A stretch of DNA of 64,000 nucleotides from Eleginops maclovinus (lineage: Eukaryota > Chordata > Actinopteri > Perciformes > Eleginopidae): assembly GCF_036324505.1 (NCBI RefSeq), contig NC_086360.1, positions 7,113,226-7,177,225 on the forward strand, written 5' to 3'. Made by a program: the position numbers and the translations under genes. Every line of letters starts with the position of its first letter. Within the stretch, counting starts at the first letter, position 1. The notes under the pieces were generated by a model. It worked only from the letters and a program-made list of their open reading frames with translations. It was not told the origin of the DNA and ran no database searches. Positions 1 through 12,019 of the stretch are shown here, piece by piece.

Positions 1-57
1 CTGCCTGAGTGAAATGTGTCACTGGTATGTGCGGCCTGTCCACATGCTCGATCGCAC
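1..57 (-). CDS. fras1: fras1 exon E16, partial: fourth CSPG repeat core
   Basis: This exon is cut by the left window edge. The acceptor is CT at 58-59 (sense GTGTCTGCAG). With the G carried over from E15 the frame reads GAIEHVDRPHIPVTHFTQA. IEHVDRP and THFTQA are typical CSPG repeat core motifs, and no other frame gives a sensible continuation. It is too short to stand out as an open frame on its own and was found by following the phase of E15. Confidence 0.85.
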
Positions 58-651
58 CTGCAGACACAGCAGCACAGGAAACATCTCAGAGGCAAATATG
101 TTCTGAGGGGCAGCTATAATCTATTTTTGCTCAACAGAGAAAAGTAAAAAAAAACAACGTTTTTTTGGATGATTAACACAGGACTGAAGATGGAAAGTGA
201 AAAAAGTCTTTAGGCAGAGTTTTTAACTCAGAACAAATGTCTTCAATCTAATTTTAGAAAATAAAACGTTCATGACAAATGGCTGCTGCTTAATCTGACT
301 CTTTACTCCCCCTCAATGGCTCTGTTCAAAATGATTTCTTCCCAGATTTATCAGCCCATTAGTTGATGAATACGACCTATTGTAAATCGTTTTTCCCTTT
401 CATTATACGGAGAGCTACAAATGATACACCAGTCTGTCAGATCCTGCTGCCGAAATGAATGGCTGCGGTTCTGAATGCAGCATTCGAGTAAAAGGAACTC
501 CAAAATTATTGCTGTAAATGTTCGGATTGACTGGCAAAAATGAAATTTCTGACTTTTGGCTGGGAAAACATGTGAGCAAGGCAATAAACTTACACTAAGG
601 TACTTATGCAACATCTGAAATCATCAACTTTTATTTCTTCACGACATCTAT

Positions 652-862
652 ATGACACTGTTATTATACCCATATAACACATTAATAAACCCTCATTACA
701 CCTGTATTACACCCATGTTACACTTTTATTACAACTGTATTACACCCTTATTTAACCCATATAAGCTGTCCATAACCCTCTTACACCGTTATTACCCCCA
801 TATGAAACTGTTATTAGACCCATATTTAACCCATATAAGCTGTCCATTACATTTAAACAAGG
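652..862. repeat. Degenerate minisatellite, unit like CTGTTATTACACCCATAT
   Basis: Imperfect tandem copies of a 12-20 bp AT-rich unit (variants of TTATTACACCCATAT). A larger unit of about 60 bp containing TTTAACCCATATAAGCTGTC occurs twice, ending near 785 and 848. No coding potential is implied. Confidence 0.75.
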
Positions 863-1042
863 ACAGGACACAGTCTATAAAAACAACATTTAAGGGTTAC
901 AAAGGGTCACTTATAACAGATTAACTTAATGTCAAAATCAAACACAAGGTCAGAAGCCCTTACTGTGTAATTATAAGGATCCTGCCCCCCTGACAGAACT
1001 TAGATTGAATCCTTTTAGTCCTGGTCACATTATAAGAGAAGA

Positions 1043-1176
<134 letters not shown>

Positions 1177-1179
1177 TAC

Positions 1180-1294
1180 CTTGTCCTTGTGGCAGGGGTT
1201 TGGTGATGTTGTAGATGAGCTTCTCACTGGGAGTCTCTGAGTCCACGAAGGACAGAGCTGAAGGCGTTATCTCCGTTACCCGATCCTCTAGTGC
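1180..1294 (-). CDS. fras1: fras1 exon E15: fourth CSPG repeat, first part
   Basis: This 115 bp exon enters at phase 0 and leaves at phase 1. The acceptor is CT at 1295-1296 (sense GTGTGTGTGAGCAG) and the donor AC at 1178-1179 (sense ACAAG/GTACAAACAC). It encodes ALEDRVTEITPSALSFVDSE, then TPSEKLIYNITKPLPQGQ. An NIT sequon is present. The length is not a multiple of three, so skipping would shift the frame. The exon is flanked by a TG run at the 3' splice site and by a long CA tract at the 5' splice site. Confidence 0.92.
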
Positions 1295-1840
1295 CTGCTC
1301 ACACACACACACACCCCATATGATTACTGTCATAGTCGAGGGATCCATATGTAGTAACAAATTGAAACAGACTTGCTTCCATAATTGAAATAAAAATAGT
1401 AATGGAAACAGTGAAATCAGGGGAGTCTAAAATAAGGTCAGTCTGACTTCAATTAGCCAGATAGAGCATATTGTGATTCCCAGGTTTGAGAACTACAAAT
1501 ACAAACTTTGAACAATAAATATCTAGAAAGCTTCCGCACGTCATAAATTATTACTGACAGGTGTATTCCGTTGATGTGCTTGTGTTATTATATTGGACAG
1601 CTTTTCCAAAGCAGTGGTAGCCTGTAGTCCACCACAGAGGTACAATTGGTAAGATTACATTTTAAGTGACATATTTTGGTAATATACAAGGATAATCCTA
1701 ATGTGTTTAAGAATTCGTAATTTCTGCTTGCACCTCTGCTTTAATAGCTGAGTTATTACTTAATGTACTCTCACTGTAATGGTACTGTAACATTACACTG
1801 TTTAAACTTGTATCATTTTTGGTAGACCTTTGTCCCTTAC
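1295..1840 (-). other. fras1 intron E14-E15
   Basis: GT-AG intron of 546 bp. Its only notable feature is the TG run next to the E15 acceptor (plus strand 1300-1314). Confidence 0.85.
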
Positions 1841-1957
1841 CGTGACCTGTAGATCGCAGTCAGGGGCCAGCTGGGGGAATCCTGGGCTCTGAGGCAGGAC
1901 CCCTATGGTAAATGTCTGAGCATCGCTCTGAATAACCTGGGATGCCTCTGTGGAAAC
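1841..1957 (-). CDS. fras1: fras1 exon E14: third-to-fourth CSPG repeat junction
   Basis: This 117 bp exon (39 codons) is phase 0-0. The acceptor is CT at 1958-1959 (sense TTGTGTGTGTGCAG) and the donor AC at 1839-1840 (sense GTCACG/GTAAGGG). It encodes VSTEASQVIQSDAQTFTIGV, then LPQSPGFPQLAP and DCDLQVT. FTIGVLPQ closes one repeat, and the following residues start the next. Translation in this frame is open and joins E13 as SFQFQ-VSTEA and E15 as LQVT-ALEDRV. Confidence 0.9.
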
Positions 1958-2499
1958 CTGCACACACACAATTTATTAGAGAAAACACTTAAGATACACT
2001 TCTTCTCAGCTAAACTTGTGTTAATTTGACATCTTTATCAGCGGCACATTATCACAGTTTTTTTGGCTGTAAACTGGCTCAGGTTTTATGAATAATTTCT
2101 GGGTGACAGAGATGATGCCAGGTTCTCGAGAAAGTGAGAGATGAGAGATACAGCAGATGAGATGAAAACATGTGACAGTGTGTAAACGGGACTCTTCAGC
2201 ATCAGGCTGCACTGCAGGGACAACAACAGAAACTTCAATAAATCACTGAGGAAACCACAAGAATATTAATGATGTAACTGTCATGCATATTGAGCTAATT
2301 TGTATCCAGGCAGATTTTTGTCATACCTCGACTACTTCACCCCAGATTATTCTGCAATGAATTTAAATAACCCATAAATATCTGTTTAAATGTAAAATGT
2401 ACAACAGGGTGCATAAAGGTGTTTCTCTAACATTTTGAACCATTCTGATCTTTCACTATAAATAAAAGAATACCCAGCATTCAATGGGACTTTTTTTCT

Positions 2500-2863
2500 T
2501 TAAAGTCCCACACACTCCCCCCCTGCCTGAAATGCCTCCGTTGGACTCCTTTCTTTACTTCTGTAACATAGCGATATCACTACGTAACACTTCTGTTTCT
2601 GTTGCTTCTATTGGCTAGCACTCCAACACATTGTAAATGATAGGCTAAGGGGCGGGACATCTCTAAGTGGATGACTAATCACAACGGAGCCAGTCAGCTA
2701 ACCAATTAGAGCGGACTGGGCTCTGGTTTCAGACAGAGGGTGAAAAGAGGTGCTGCTGCACAGGCAGTATGAGAAAAATAAAGAGCTTTTTCAACATTAG
2801 AGACATGTCCCAGTAGAGGCACAAAATACAAATATTAACCTGACAATGAGCATAACAGGGCCT
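2500..2863 (-). repeat. Family A short interspersed repeat (MITE-like)
   Basis: Member of a family of about 400 bp with shared blocks such as CTCTGGTTTCAGACAGAGGG, GGTGAAAAGAGGTGCTGC and ATGAGCATAACAGGGCC. This copy is in reverse orientation relative to the copy at 15570-15975 and lacks one end. Confidence 0.8.
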
Positions 2864-4639
2864 ATTCATATGTAATATTTTAAGTGTTTATCAACATGTC
2901 GACAAAGGGAAAATATTCCAAGTTAGGTGTTAACTAAAGGGTTGATCCTCCCCCTTTTTTCAAGTGTAACATTAAGTATTAATTAATTAAGTACTTAATT
3001 ATTAAGATATATTCTCCTTCTCTTTTTGACTTTCTTCTCTTCAACAGTGTCCCTATCCTGCGCTACGCATAAGCCATGACCTTTGCTCTTTTCCTTGCTT
3101 ATAATGAAGATGATGATTTGAAATAGAATTTAGGCTATGTTAATTGAACTGATTAGTGAGGCAGAAGCTTTTGGATTTGTGTAATCTCCTCTGCCTAAAT
3201 GAATATTACACTATGATATTTGGCTCTGCTGCTTTCTCACGCTTCTGTTTTTTAATTGAAATGTTATCTTAAACTGGTGCTCTATTTCTCTTACTCAAGC
3301 TGTCCACAATATATAACCGCTCTTTCGAAATGATTTGCTCTACATGGGCAACAGCCTTGCTTGTTCCTTCTTAAAGACAATTTCTGTCCTCATTTTGTTA
3401 TTCTGCTGCGGCTGCTTGTTCCTGTCACATCAGTGGCATTTGCTGGCATTTGAGGGGGAAGAAAGTTTGAGGACTTGGAGTCAGCTCTGTCATTCAGAAG
3501 TAATGTAACAAGCGTGTGAAGCCTGGAGTCAGCGCCATCGATCATGAGTAATGGTGTTACCATCAAAGTCTGTGCTGAGTCAGCTGGATTTATAGAAGCT
3601 GGCTTTGCGGTGGCAGAAAAAATTATGGATTATTTGGTTGATTCTATTCAACATAAAATGACGTATGTATTATATGTTATATCAACCCTAAAGCAACAAA
3701 TCACCCTGCGAAACACAAATGAAATGTGTCACATCTTCAATCAGGGAATTGTGGGTATTTGTATTTCATTTTATCTCAGGATGTGTTGGTGGTTCTTCAA
3801 ACAGGTACAACTTCCCCTCTTTGGACTGCCACTTAATGGAAAGTACAGGTAACTGTGCGGGGTTAAGATGTCAATAAGTTATAAATTTTTATAAATCAAA
3901 ATTAATAGCTTATAACCAATACTGAAACACTGCTATTAAAAGGAAATCAATGAATAAAGGTACTGGGCTAATGTGAGTATACTTGGATCTCTTTGAAATC
4001 ACAACTGTTAAAATAGCATTCATTTATGAGGCTCTGTTAACCAAATAAAGATGAGGCCGTTCAATGTAATCGGGTCAAATGAGTGCAGTTTACTTCTGTG
4101 TCATTCTGCAACAGTTTCCTCTTGTTTCCATCTGGAGACATGCATTTTTGCAGTGCAGCTTAAAATACTAAGTTCCCAAATAACTGATTGTGGCAACAGA
4201 TAGCGCCCTGATTTGTGCATCAAGGTCAGATTCACAAAACAATAATGATTTTGCACTGCAAAACACCCCCAAATCATTTTAAAACTGAGAGCAAAAAGCC
4301 CTTTTTTATGAGGGAAAAAATCCTCAGTTTATTAGTTTATATACCATGAGGCTCATTAATGCAGTGCCTATTTTCTTTGTTGCATATCTTCAGTAAGATA
4401 TTCCTTGATGCAGATGATATAAACCGGTCAAGTGTGAGGAAAACAGTTTCAAATGAATGGGCCGCTAGTCAATATAATCTGATAATACGACAGGGTGTTG
4501 ACATTTGTAGCTGAAGATCTTTTGTTGAATTGAAAAATTGCAGAATTAAAACGTCTACAAGCTTTTATTACAGTGTACGGATCCTTTTTTTCTGATAGCT
4601 GCATTGGAAACAAAGTAAGTTGAATTTTCTGTTGTGTCT

Positions 4640-5093
4640 CGTCAAAAATGTTGGTCGTCAAGTTTCTTGTTTGGGTCGTCATGCCCCAGGTCTATGTTTG
4701 TTCATGTTTTATGTTTTGTTTAGTCATTTTTGTCTTGTCTCCCACTTCCTGTTTTGTTTTGGTACTCACCTTCTGCGTCTCGTTCCAGGTCTCTTGACTC
4801 CCTGTCACTGCCCTCGTCAGCGTCAGCCCCGCCCCTGATTGTTTCCACCTGTTCCCTGTTACCTCATGTTTAAATAGTCCTGTCTCCCCCTGTCTTGTGC
4901 CAGTTCGTTTTGTCCTGTCTGTGAGTCAGTAACCAGCGTACCAGCATTGTGTTTATTAATCCTCCATGTGAGCGTCTTGAGTTGTGGTTTTTGTTGTGCA
5001 TTTTTTGGAAATAAAGTATTTTTTAATACTTTAACTTGGTCTCCTGGAGTTGTGCATTTGAGTCCTACTACCTTGTGTTTAAAGTTTGTGACA
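4640..5093 (+). repeat. LTR-like retrotransposon repeat (possible solo LTR)
   Basis: The stretch has the composition and layout of a fish retrotransposon LTR: TGATTGTTTCCACCTGTTCC, a TTTAAATAG box near 4870, a TCTGTGAGTCAGTAACCAGC region, an AATAAA poly(A) signal near 5010, and a TGTGACA end. No internal retroviral genes lie beside it. The exact left end is not clear. Confidence 0.5.
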
Positions 5094-5154
5094 TTTTCAT
5101 AATGAATTTATACCAAAGCAGACATTAAATGGCAGATTGTCTCCTGTTTAGCCT

Positions 5155-5392
5155 CTGAAGGCCTCTTTTACATCAATTCAAATAAATGGGGCGAAGCCTG
5201 CGAGCTAGTTCAGGCAGTCAACTCGAGCACCAATGATACATTTGTACATAACGCCCCTTGTCACTCTTACAACCAACCAAACATAGTCTCCTAAATCTGG
5301 CGCTCTATTTAAGCTGTTGGATCCAACTACCTCTGCCTTGCTAATGCTGCTGCTGCTACTACTGCTGTTTCCACGCTGCTAATGCTTTCACC

Positions 5393-5423
<31 letters not shown>

Positions 5424-5640
5424 GTTCACGTTGGCGATGCTTGCCGGCCCCACCACCACCCCAGCTTAATCCCCAGCTTCTACCTGTAGGCTCGGGGGAT
5501 AGTTATCTAATCATCACTCCATGTTCTATGTTAATATGTGGAGTGATGAGGCCCGAGCATAGACGCCAAACTCAAACTCTATACTGTTTCTAATAAACAT
5601 ATAAATGAAACACCTGAGTTGCCTGACAAATACATTCTAC
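5155..5640 (+). repeat. CTG-rich LTR-like repeat, copy 1
   Basis: It shares long blocks with 61335-61745, including CTCCTAAATCTGGCGCTCTA, TTTAAGCTGT, TGGAGTGATGAGG and TCTAATAAACATAT. A TATTTAAG box and an AATAAA signal suggest an LTR. This copy has a CTG expansion (5396-5423) absent from the other. Confidence 0.6.
5396..5423. repeat. (GCT)n trinucleotide run
   Basis: About nine GCT units inside the LTR-like repeat. The copy at 61 kb has only about three units at the same place, so this is an expansion within the element. Confidence 0.9.
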
Positions 5641-7447
5641 GTAAACTTTTTCTCAACTTCATAGGGGCACAACAGGAATTTTCCTTTTTGGGTTTCTGTT
5701 GCTACTAAGGTGCTGTTATACCGGGCTTTCACATTGGACAACAGAACTCACAGGTTGTTACATTTGCCGCATGTCCTTCCATCTGTCCATTTCAACAAAG
5801 GCACTGGTTCCCCCAAAAAATACATTTTAAAAAAAAGTAATATATTTTCACTCTGGACAACATATTGAGAGATCAAATTACCATCTGGCTGCTTCAAATA
5901 TAGATTTGCAAAAATCACATGCTGGCGCGTGCGAAAACATCAAGAGTGCTGTGCGGCCTACTTTTGTTTAGTTCCAAGTTGCAGGAGCCGATTTCTTTTT
6001 TTTAAATCAATCATTTCAAGGCGCCACACACTGACAAAAACCTTAGGAGCACAATAATACCACCCTGTCAAACCGTCAAGCATAATCACCAAGTTTGACA
6101 ACAGCACAAACGCTTCCAGTTTGTCGCGGGTTTTCAGCTTCTCCTCGCCACCCCTCTGCATTCCTACTTCCTGTCAAAATGATGAGACACTTGAGGATTT
6201 TATTCGAATCCAGCACTGTGTAATTGAAACACATTTGCCCTGATGGATGGAGCCAAAACGTGGGGGGCTGGATGGAGGGAGAGATGATTAGATGTCGCTG
6301 CAAGCTCTTGGCTGCCTCTTTTGTTTTTCTAATGCGGCGGAGGTGAAGACTGGCATGAAAACGCTCTAACTGCGGCGTGATGAATGCTGCAGTGGTGATA
6401 CTGGGATTGTTTCGGATCGGGAGCCAATTTGCGAGTAATTTGGGGTCATTAGCGCTAATCAAGATAAGTCGCTTTGAGTGTCACACATTAAGTTTGTAGC
6501 CAAGCCTGGCCAGGAAGAAGAAAACCAGTGCAGAAAAGAAAAGCTATAAGAATGGAAAGGAGACACAAAATGTTGTCCGCAATAAAACAACTTCTGAGCG
6601 ACAAGCAGACAGTAACTTATGTATTGAAAAACACAGAACATATTTTAGAGTGTTCCAATAAACCGCATAGAAACAATTTCATGGTTATAATAAAAATACA
6701 AGTGGAGGCAGATAGAGGTGAAAAGGAGAGACAGAGATACACAAGAGGAGGAGGAGGGAGGAAGAAATAAATCAAGCCAGGGGGAGACGTGCTGGAAAGG
6801 GAGAGGAGAGGTAAACACAGAGGAACATGAACACGGGTAACAGCGTCAAAGAACACTCCGGAGAGAGAAAAAACAACAAGGGTGATGAAACACATCACTG
6901 TCACCATCTCCCCTCACCCTTTCTGTGAGTGAGACGTTCTTTTAATGGCCCCCTGAGGTTTGTTCATCCCACGGAGGATTTTTCTCCTAAAATTATTTAT
7001 ACGTATGGTACAACGCACACAAAGCGAAGGATAAAAAACAGCCTTGTCATGTGTTTATCCCGGCAGTGTACAAACTATTTTATATAATGGCCTACTGTAT
7101 GTACTGCAGGTGAACTCACAATTCGTCTGATGCCTTTATCCATTAGTTTAAAGCTCAAACTAATTAAGTTAATATTTCACTCATTAGGAAGTCAATTGGT
7201 GATTTTGAACTCTCTCTGTAAAATATTTTGTAATCATTAAACACTGCTTCCAGGTTTGATTGCATGGCGGATCTAGCAGACTGACCTTACATTTTAGAAG
7301 AATTACAGGAGATTCACTGTGATGATTAAGAATTTTGAATTATAATACGTAAATTATAACAACAAAAACACATAGTATTTCTTATTGCTATCTCAAAACT
7401 TTGTTCGGTTAGACTTTACTGCTCATTTTCAAGTTTCATATTAATAT

Positions 7448-7524
7448 TTTTGACTGTACTGTGACAATTACATGCTTTAACGTTCACAAAGCCTTCGCAG
7501 ACCATTTACATGCACAAAAATCTA
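7448..7524 (+). repeat. Family A repeat fragment
   Basis: Short internally deleted piece: CTGTACTGTGACA and TGCTTTAACGTTCA joined directly to GCAGACCATTTACATGCACA. It ends two bases before the Tc1-type MITE at 7527. Confidence 0.65.
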
Positions 7525-7526
7525 TA

Positions 7527-7700
7527 CAGCCGCAGAAAAAATTAAGAGACTACTTCAGCATTATCATTTTCTCTTGTTTTATTATTTATAGGTATGTCTT
7601 TGAGTAAAATGATTTTAAACAGACACTGGATTGGGTGCCTTACATGTAGAGATAAAGATTTAAGCAAAATTTGGAGTGGTCTGTTAATTTTTTACTTTCA
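7527..7700 (+). mobile_element. Tc1/mariner-type MITE, 3' end degraded
   Basis: Begins after TA with CAGCCGCAGAAAAAATTAAG and shares most of its length with 44758-44970 (TATTTATAGGTATGTCTTTG, TGTAGAGATAAAGATTTAAG, GGAGTGGTCTGTTAATTTTT). The last bases of the right terminal repeat are lost. Non-autonomous, no open frame. Confidence 0.75.
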
Positions 7701-7729
7701 CTTACTAAATCATGCGAGTCAGCACTGAC

Positions 7730-7908
7730 CTGGAACTGGAAGGAGTCGCTATTTGAATCTCTGCCGAAGTGGCGGTACCAGACTGAGCCCTCGTTTACGT
7801 CCTGCTGAGTGAAAGAGGTTGTGGGCGTGAAGCCTCGATCATTGTTGAGCAATGGACGCCAGCCTTCTGCGGGGCCGTCAGCGGGCATGGACACCAACAC
7901 CACCTCAC
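7730..7908 (-). CDS. fras1: fras1 exon E13: third CSPG repeat, second part
   Basis: This 179 bp exon enters at phase 1 and leaves at phase 0. The acceptor is CT at 7909-7910 (sense CTCCATCTCAG) and the donor AC at 7728-7729 (sense TTCCAG/GTCAGTGC). It encodes EVVLVSMPADGPAEGW, then FTPTTSFTQQDVNEGSVWYR, HFGRDSNSD and SFQFQ. The motif SFTQQDVNEGSVWYRH is the characteristic core of a CSPG repeat. It follows E12 after a 634 bp intron. Confidence 0.92.
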
Positions 7909-8542
7909 CTGAGATGGAGAAAGGGGGAAGTAATGAGCAGTTTTTTTCTCTTAATATACATCAAAAAAGGTCCGGATGATATCCAACCAGGATCAGGGAC
8001 AGAAGTGCTTTTAATAATCTATTTAAACTGGTTGTGGTTAGGTTAATATCGACCATGGTGGTCAAGGGCTTATATCTTGGCAAATAACTAGAGCTGCCTC
8101 TAACAAATGATATAATAATGGATAAATATTTTGATTATTTTTTCTAGATTAGGCGTGCATATGTTCTACGAAATTACAGAAAAATATCCATTCTAGTTTC
8201 TCAAAGTCCAACATGATGTTGTTAAATGTCCTAATGTCAGATGTCACTAAAAGCAGGAAATATCCATATTTCAGTGGCTGAAAAACTGCATTTTCGAAAT
8301 CTTTGAAACAAAACTACTTCTATAATAAAAATAGTTGTCAAATATGTTATATCTGAAAGTATCTGCATCATTTCAGCTCTATATACCTCTTAATATACTG
8401 AGGAAAAGGCATTTAGAAAACTATAAATCATTTTAAAGAAGATTTCAACAAAACTAAAGCCAAGATAATTCGAAATAGTTCTGAGCCTGTTTTGATGTAA
8501 AGCTGTTGAGTTAGCATATCATGTTTGTGTAAAAGAGTGTAC
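7909..8542 (-). other. fras1 intron E12-E13
   Basis: GT-AG intron of 634 bp. AT-rich; I see no repeat or other feature in it. Confidence 0.85.
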
Positions 8543-8702
8543 CGTATTTAGGTTGTCCATCTGAGACGGGGATGGTGTAGACGATGTCTTCGCTGCTGAC
8601 TCCCTTATAGTCAGCCTGCAGGTATTTTTTATCCAGTCGCACCATGCCTCCTTCCTTTACCCAGGTCATTGGCACGGACATCACATGTGGAGCGTCAGCA
8701 GC
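8543..8702 (-). CDS. fras1: fras1 exon E12: third CSPG repeat, first part
   Basis: This 160 bp exon enters at phase 0 and leaves at phase 1. The acceptor is CT at 8703-8704 (sense TATGTGTGTGTTTCAG) and the donor AC at 8541-8542 (sense AATACG/GTACAC). It encodes AADAPHVMSVPMTWVKEGG followed by LDKKYLQADYKGV and IVYTIPVSDGQPKYG. The codon at the donor joins with E13 to give PKYGEVVLV, the usual turn of a CSPG repeat. The acceptor tract is rich in TG rather than plain pyrimidines. Confidence 0.92.
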
Positions 8703-10384
8703 CTGAAACACACACATATTCATTTGTAAACTTTTAACATTGTGGTGGCTCCATTTGTTTACAGCTAGTTCTGCTTCACTTATTTATTTTTGAAGAAAAC
8801 CAACTGTCTTTCTGCAAAATCCACAAGAACATTTTGACACAATGATTTGTTAGCATTTGAACATTTAAATATATCCTCTCCAATTTGCCATTTTTTCTTC
8901 TCTAGCAAGGATCTTAACAGATGCCAATGACGTTAGCATGAATTAGCCGCCGGTGCAGTAACACAACCAAGGGTTATTCATCTAAATGTACTCTCAAACA
9001 TAGTGAACTGAACAATATGTTTGAGTATTACTCATTCTGAGAAACCCCATGTGGTATATAGAGAAAACGAAGCAGACTCCTTGTTCCTCGGGTGCAGCCT
9101 GATGCCACTTTCCTTTGTTTTGTCAAAGTTTGTGCAGCTTGTTCGATTCGACATCTGTTGTAACCTCGGGATTGTGAGTCCTAGGAGCCTGTCGTAAAGC
9201 CCTGTCAATCAGAAGCAGCCTACCTGAGCGCTAAGCCTGGAGTCAGCTCCACCAATCGGAAGTAATATATCAATCTGTGCTTTCTCTGTCTGAGACCACA
9301 ACTTTTGAATCAGACTTGTTTTTGTGATGATGTATCGACCTGAGACAGAGTCTCAACTCATTGTTTTGCTCGTCCTTCCCTGAAGCAGAGAACAAAGAGC
9401 AGGATCATCCCCAGCATGCTCACAAAGCTGGTGGATGATTCAGTGTCGCTGGAGGACATTTCAGCAGGGAAGGTGCCTGCTGTCGGGGAGGGTTTGATAC
9501 TAGACCTCCTACTCGCTTACTCACTGTGTCACCCTGCTGCTTGGATAAAAACAGGTAGGACTCACTTCTCAGGCATTGTAAAGCACAACCAGCTATTTAA
9601 TCTGTAGCTTATTCTGTAGCTCCACATTTTACATCCCGGTGTTAAGTGATCTAAAAGTAATCTAGCTTTCAAAAAATTGTTTACTGAATACCGATACTGC
9701 CTGTGAAAATCTTATACAGTAAGAAAACAATGTAAAACAAGGTTCCTATTTTACCAACACTCTTAAAAAAAGAGGGAGAACTTAATCAACTTTCCCTGTA
9801 CTCTTGGGGGGACATAACACATATACAACAATATTATTTAATGTCATTATAAACACTCCAAATATAAGAAGTGGAAGTGGCAACCATGGCGCCCCTTATT
9901 AATTTGGGACTACTACTAGCCACAGCATTTGGCAAATTTGCAACCGCAGTTTTGTTGTTGTTCTGTTGTTCAGGGACTATAATCAACACAACAAGGTGTA
10001 TCTCAGTACAACTTAACATGAAGAAACTTTCCAATTAACCCTCCAGAACTGAAAAAAAATGGGAATGGGTTCAAGTTCTACGACAAAATCACGGACCAAC
10101 AAACAGTCAGTCACAGGGTAGCCCCATCCTATGCATACATTGCATACAAAATCCTCTGTTTTTACTCAAAATAGGACCAACATAAAAAAAAAAATGAACA
10201 ACATGCTGTATTGAACAATACTTAAAACAAGCAATTGAGACCATAAACTCATTAGGAACAAGTGAGAAAGGTTGTAATTTTTTCATAGACTTCTATACAT
10301 TTACCATTAGAGTTGACAGGTTTAAGGCACCTGTTGCCACTTGAAAAACACGTTGGTACCACTTTCTAAAAGGATTTACATTAC

Positions 10385-10830
10385 ATATGTAGATGGGTAC
10401 ATTACATTTATTTTAGCTGATTCTTTTATCCAAAGCGACATACATTAAGTGTATTCAACCATGAAGAAACAAACTAAAAAGCAATAATCCTTTAGGTACA
10501 TTTTCTATCTATCAACACAACAAGATTAAGTGCCACTTCATTAGCTTCCCAAAAAGCCAAACGTTTGTAAGTGCTACATACGGAAGAGAGATTTTTCTTT
10601 TGTATCGGCCTAGTCCAAACAGGTGAGTTTTCAACCTGCGATGGGGGAAGTGTAGACTCTCTGCTGTCCTGATGTCAATGGGGAGCTCATTCAGCCATTT
10701 TTGGGCCAGGATAGCAAACAGCAAGTTTTTGTTTATGGGTACCTGGGTCCCACACGCAGTGAAGGAGTAGCAAGCCGATTGGCCAATGCAGAGCGAAGTG
10801 CTCGTTTGTAACATTAGCTATAACAACTTT
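10385..10830 (-). mobile_element. Non-LTR retrotransposon-derived teleost repeat
   Basis: The plus strand has the widespread fish repeat block ACATTTATTTTAGCTGATTC followed by TTTTATCCAAAGCGACATAC. The minus strand around 10600-10720 translates to WLNELPIDIRTAES and RRLKTHLFGL, which resembles the C-terminal end of LINE-encoded polymerases. Several frames are broken. Family assignment is tentative. Confidence 0.6.
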
Positions 10831-11099
10831 TGGGTTGTCATAGTGTCCAAAAGAAAAAAGACCAAAAGGAAAAAAAAAAAACAATAACTTGAATCATTGC
10901 AGACTAATTGGCTTATAAGAAATGAAGTGGATATTAAGGATTGTTTTTGCATTAAGAACTAGAAAATGGGTTTTTAAGAAACTACAAACTCAAAAGTTGT
11001 TCATTTGCTATTTTCTGCAGGAGATCAGTGCAATGCCAGAAACACTGTGGCAGTAGCTGATAATAGATTACAAGAGTGTGCCCAGGTGTATGAGAGTTA

Positions 11100-11216
<117 letters not shown>

Positions 11217-12019
11217 CTGTCTGTGTTTGCAGATAACAACCTGCCGGCCATCTGTGGCTCTTCTGCCTGCCGCATGGCTGATCCGATATAACACTACTTC
11301 AGTGTGGCAGCAGCAGCAGGCAAAGAATCCCAGACATGCAGCAGAGGAAACACATAAGTCAGCATGGCAGGTTTTTAACTCAGAGGACCACATCATCAAG
11401 GAGATTATCAACCTCTCCCGATGAACTCCAAAGTCTCTAAAGGACTTTCAGAAACCCAGAAACAGCACGCTCTACAAAATAGAAGTGGGGAGGACTTACA
11501 CGTTTGCCAATACTCCTGATTTCCCCACACCTCTAGCTCTTTGTCCTGCAGCTGCAACTCCACTTGGTAATTTTTTTCACACAAATCTAATGATTTTTTT
11601 TTTCTTTTATCGAGTGAGATTTGTGTTGTCTAATTAGAAAGACAGTCTAAGCTCCTTGAGACAGTGCAAAAAAATTAAACCATGTGAAATGTTTCTACTT
11701 TTTTTTACCTGTGTTGGGTTCAATTTCAGATGAGAAATAAGCACAGAGAAGGTGCTTACTCAGATAAGAGTAGAGAAAACTGGTTTGAATTAAACAGCTA
11801 TCAACTGAAAATGGGGGTTATAAACAGTACATACAAAACGAATAACGCAATATCACATTCCTAAGGATATATTTCTTAAACTCCATCAACAAATTTGAGA
11901 ATGGTTTGATTTCTCAAACCAAATGAGGGGTTGACTATTGGGGGTTTAACAGAATAAGATGCTTTGAGCGGTTAGTAAAAACATTCATCAAATCCTCCCT
12001 CCCTGACTCTCTTGACCCC

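Larger units (their letters stand above)
1958..7729 (-). other. fras1 intron E13-E14
   Basis: GT-AG intron of 5,772 bp. It contains a family A repeat (2500-2863), an LTR-like repeat (4640-5093), a CTG-rich LTR-like repeat (5155-5640), a family A fragment (7448-7524) and a Tc1-type MITE (7527-7700). A purine-rich tract lies around 6700-6870. I recognise nothing in 2870-4630 or 5640-7440. Confidence 0.85.

Noticed and set aside
3544..3852. 102-codon plus-strand open frame
   Set aside because: No recognisable domain; antisense to a fras1 intron; overlaps no supported exon.
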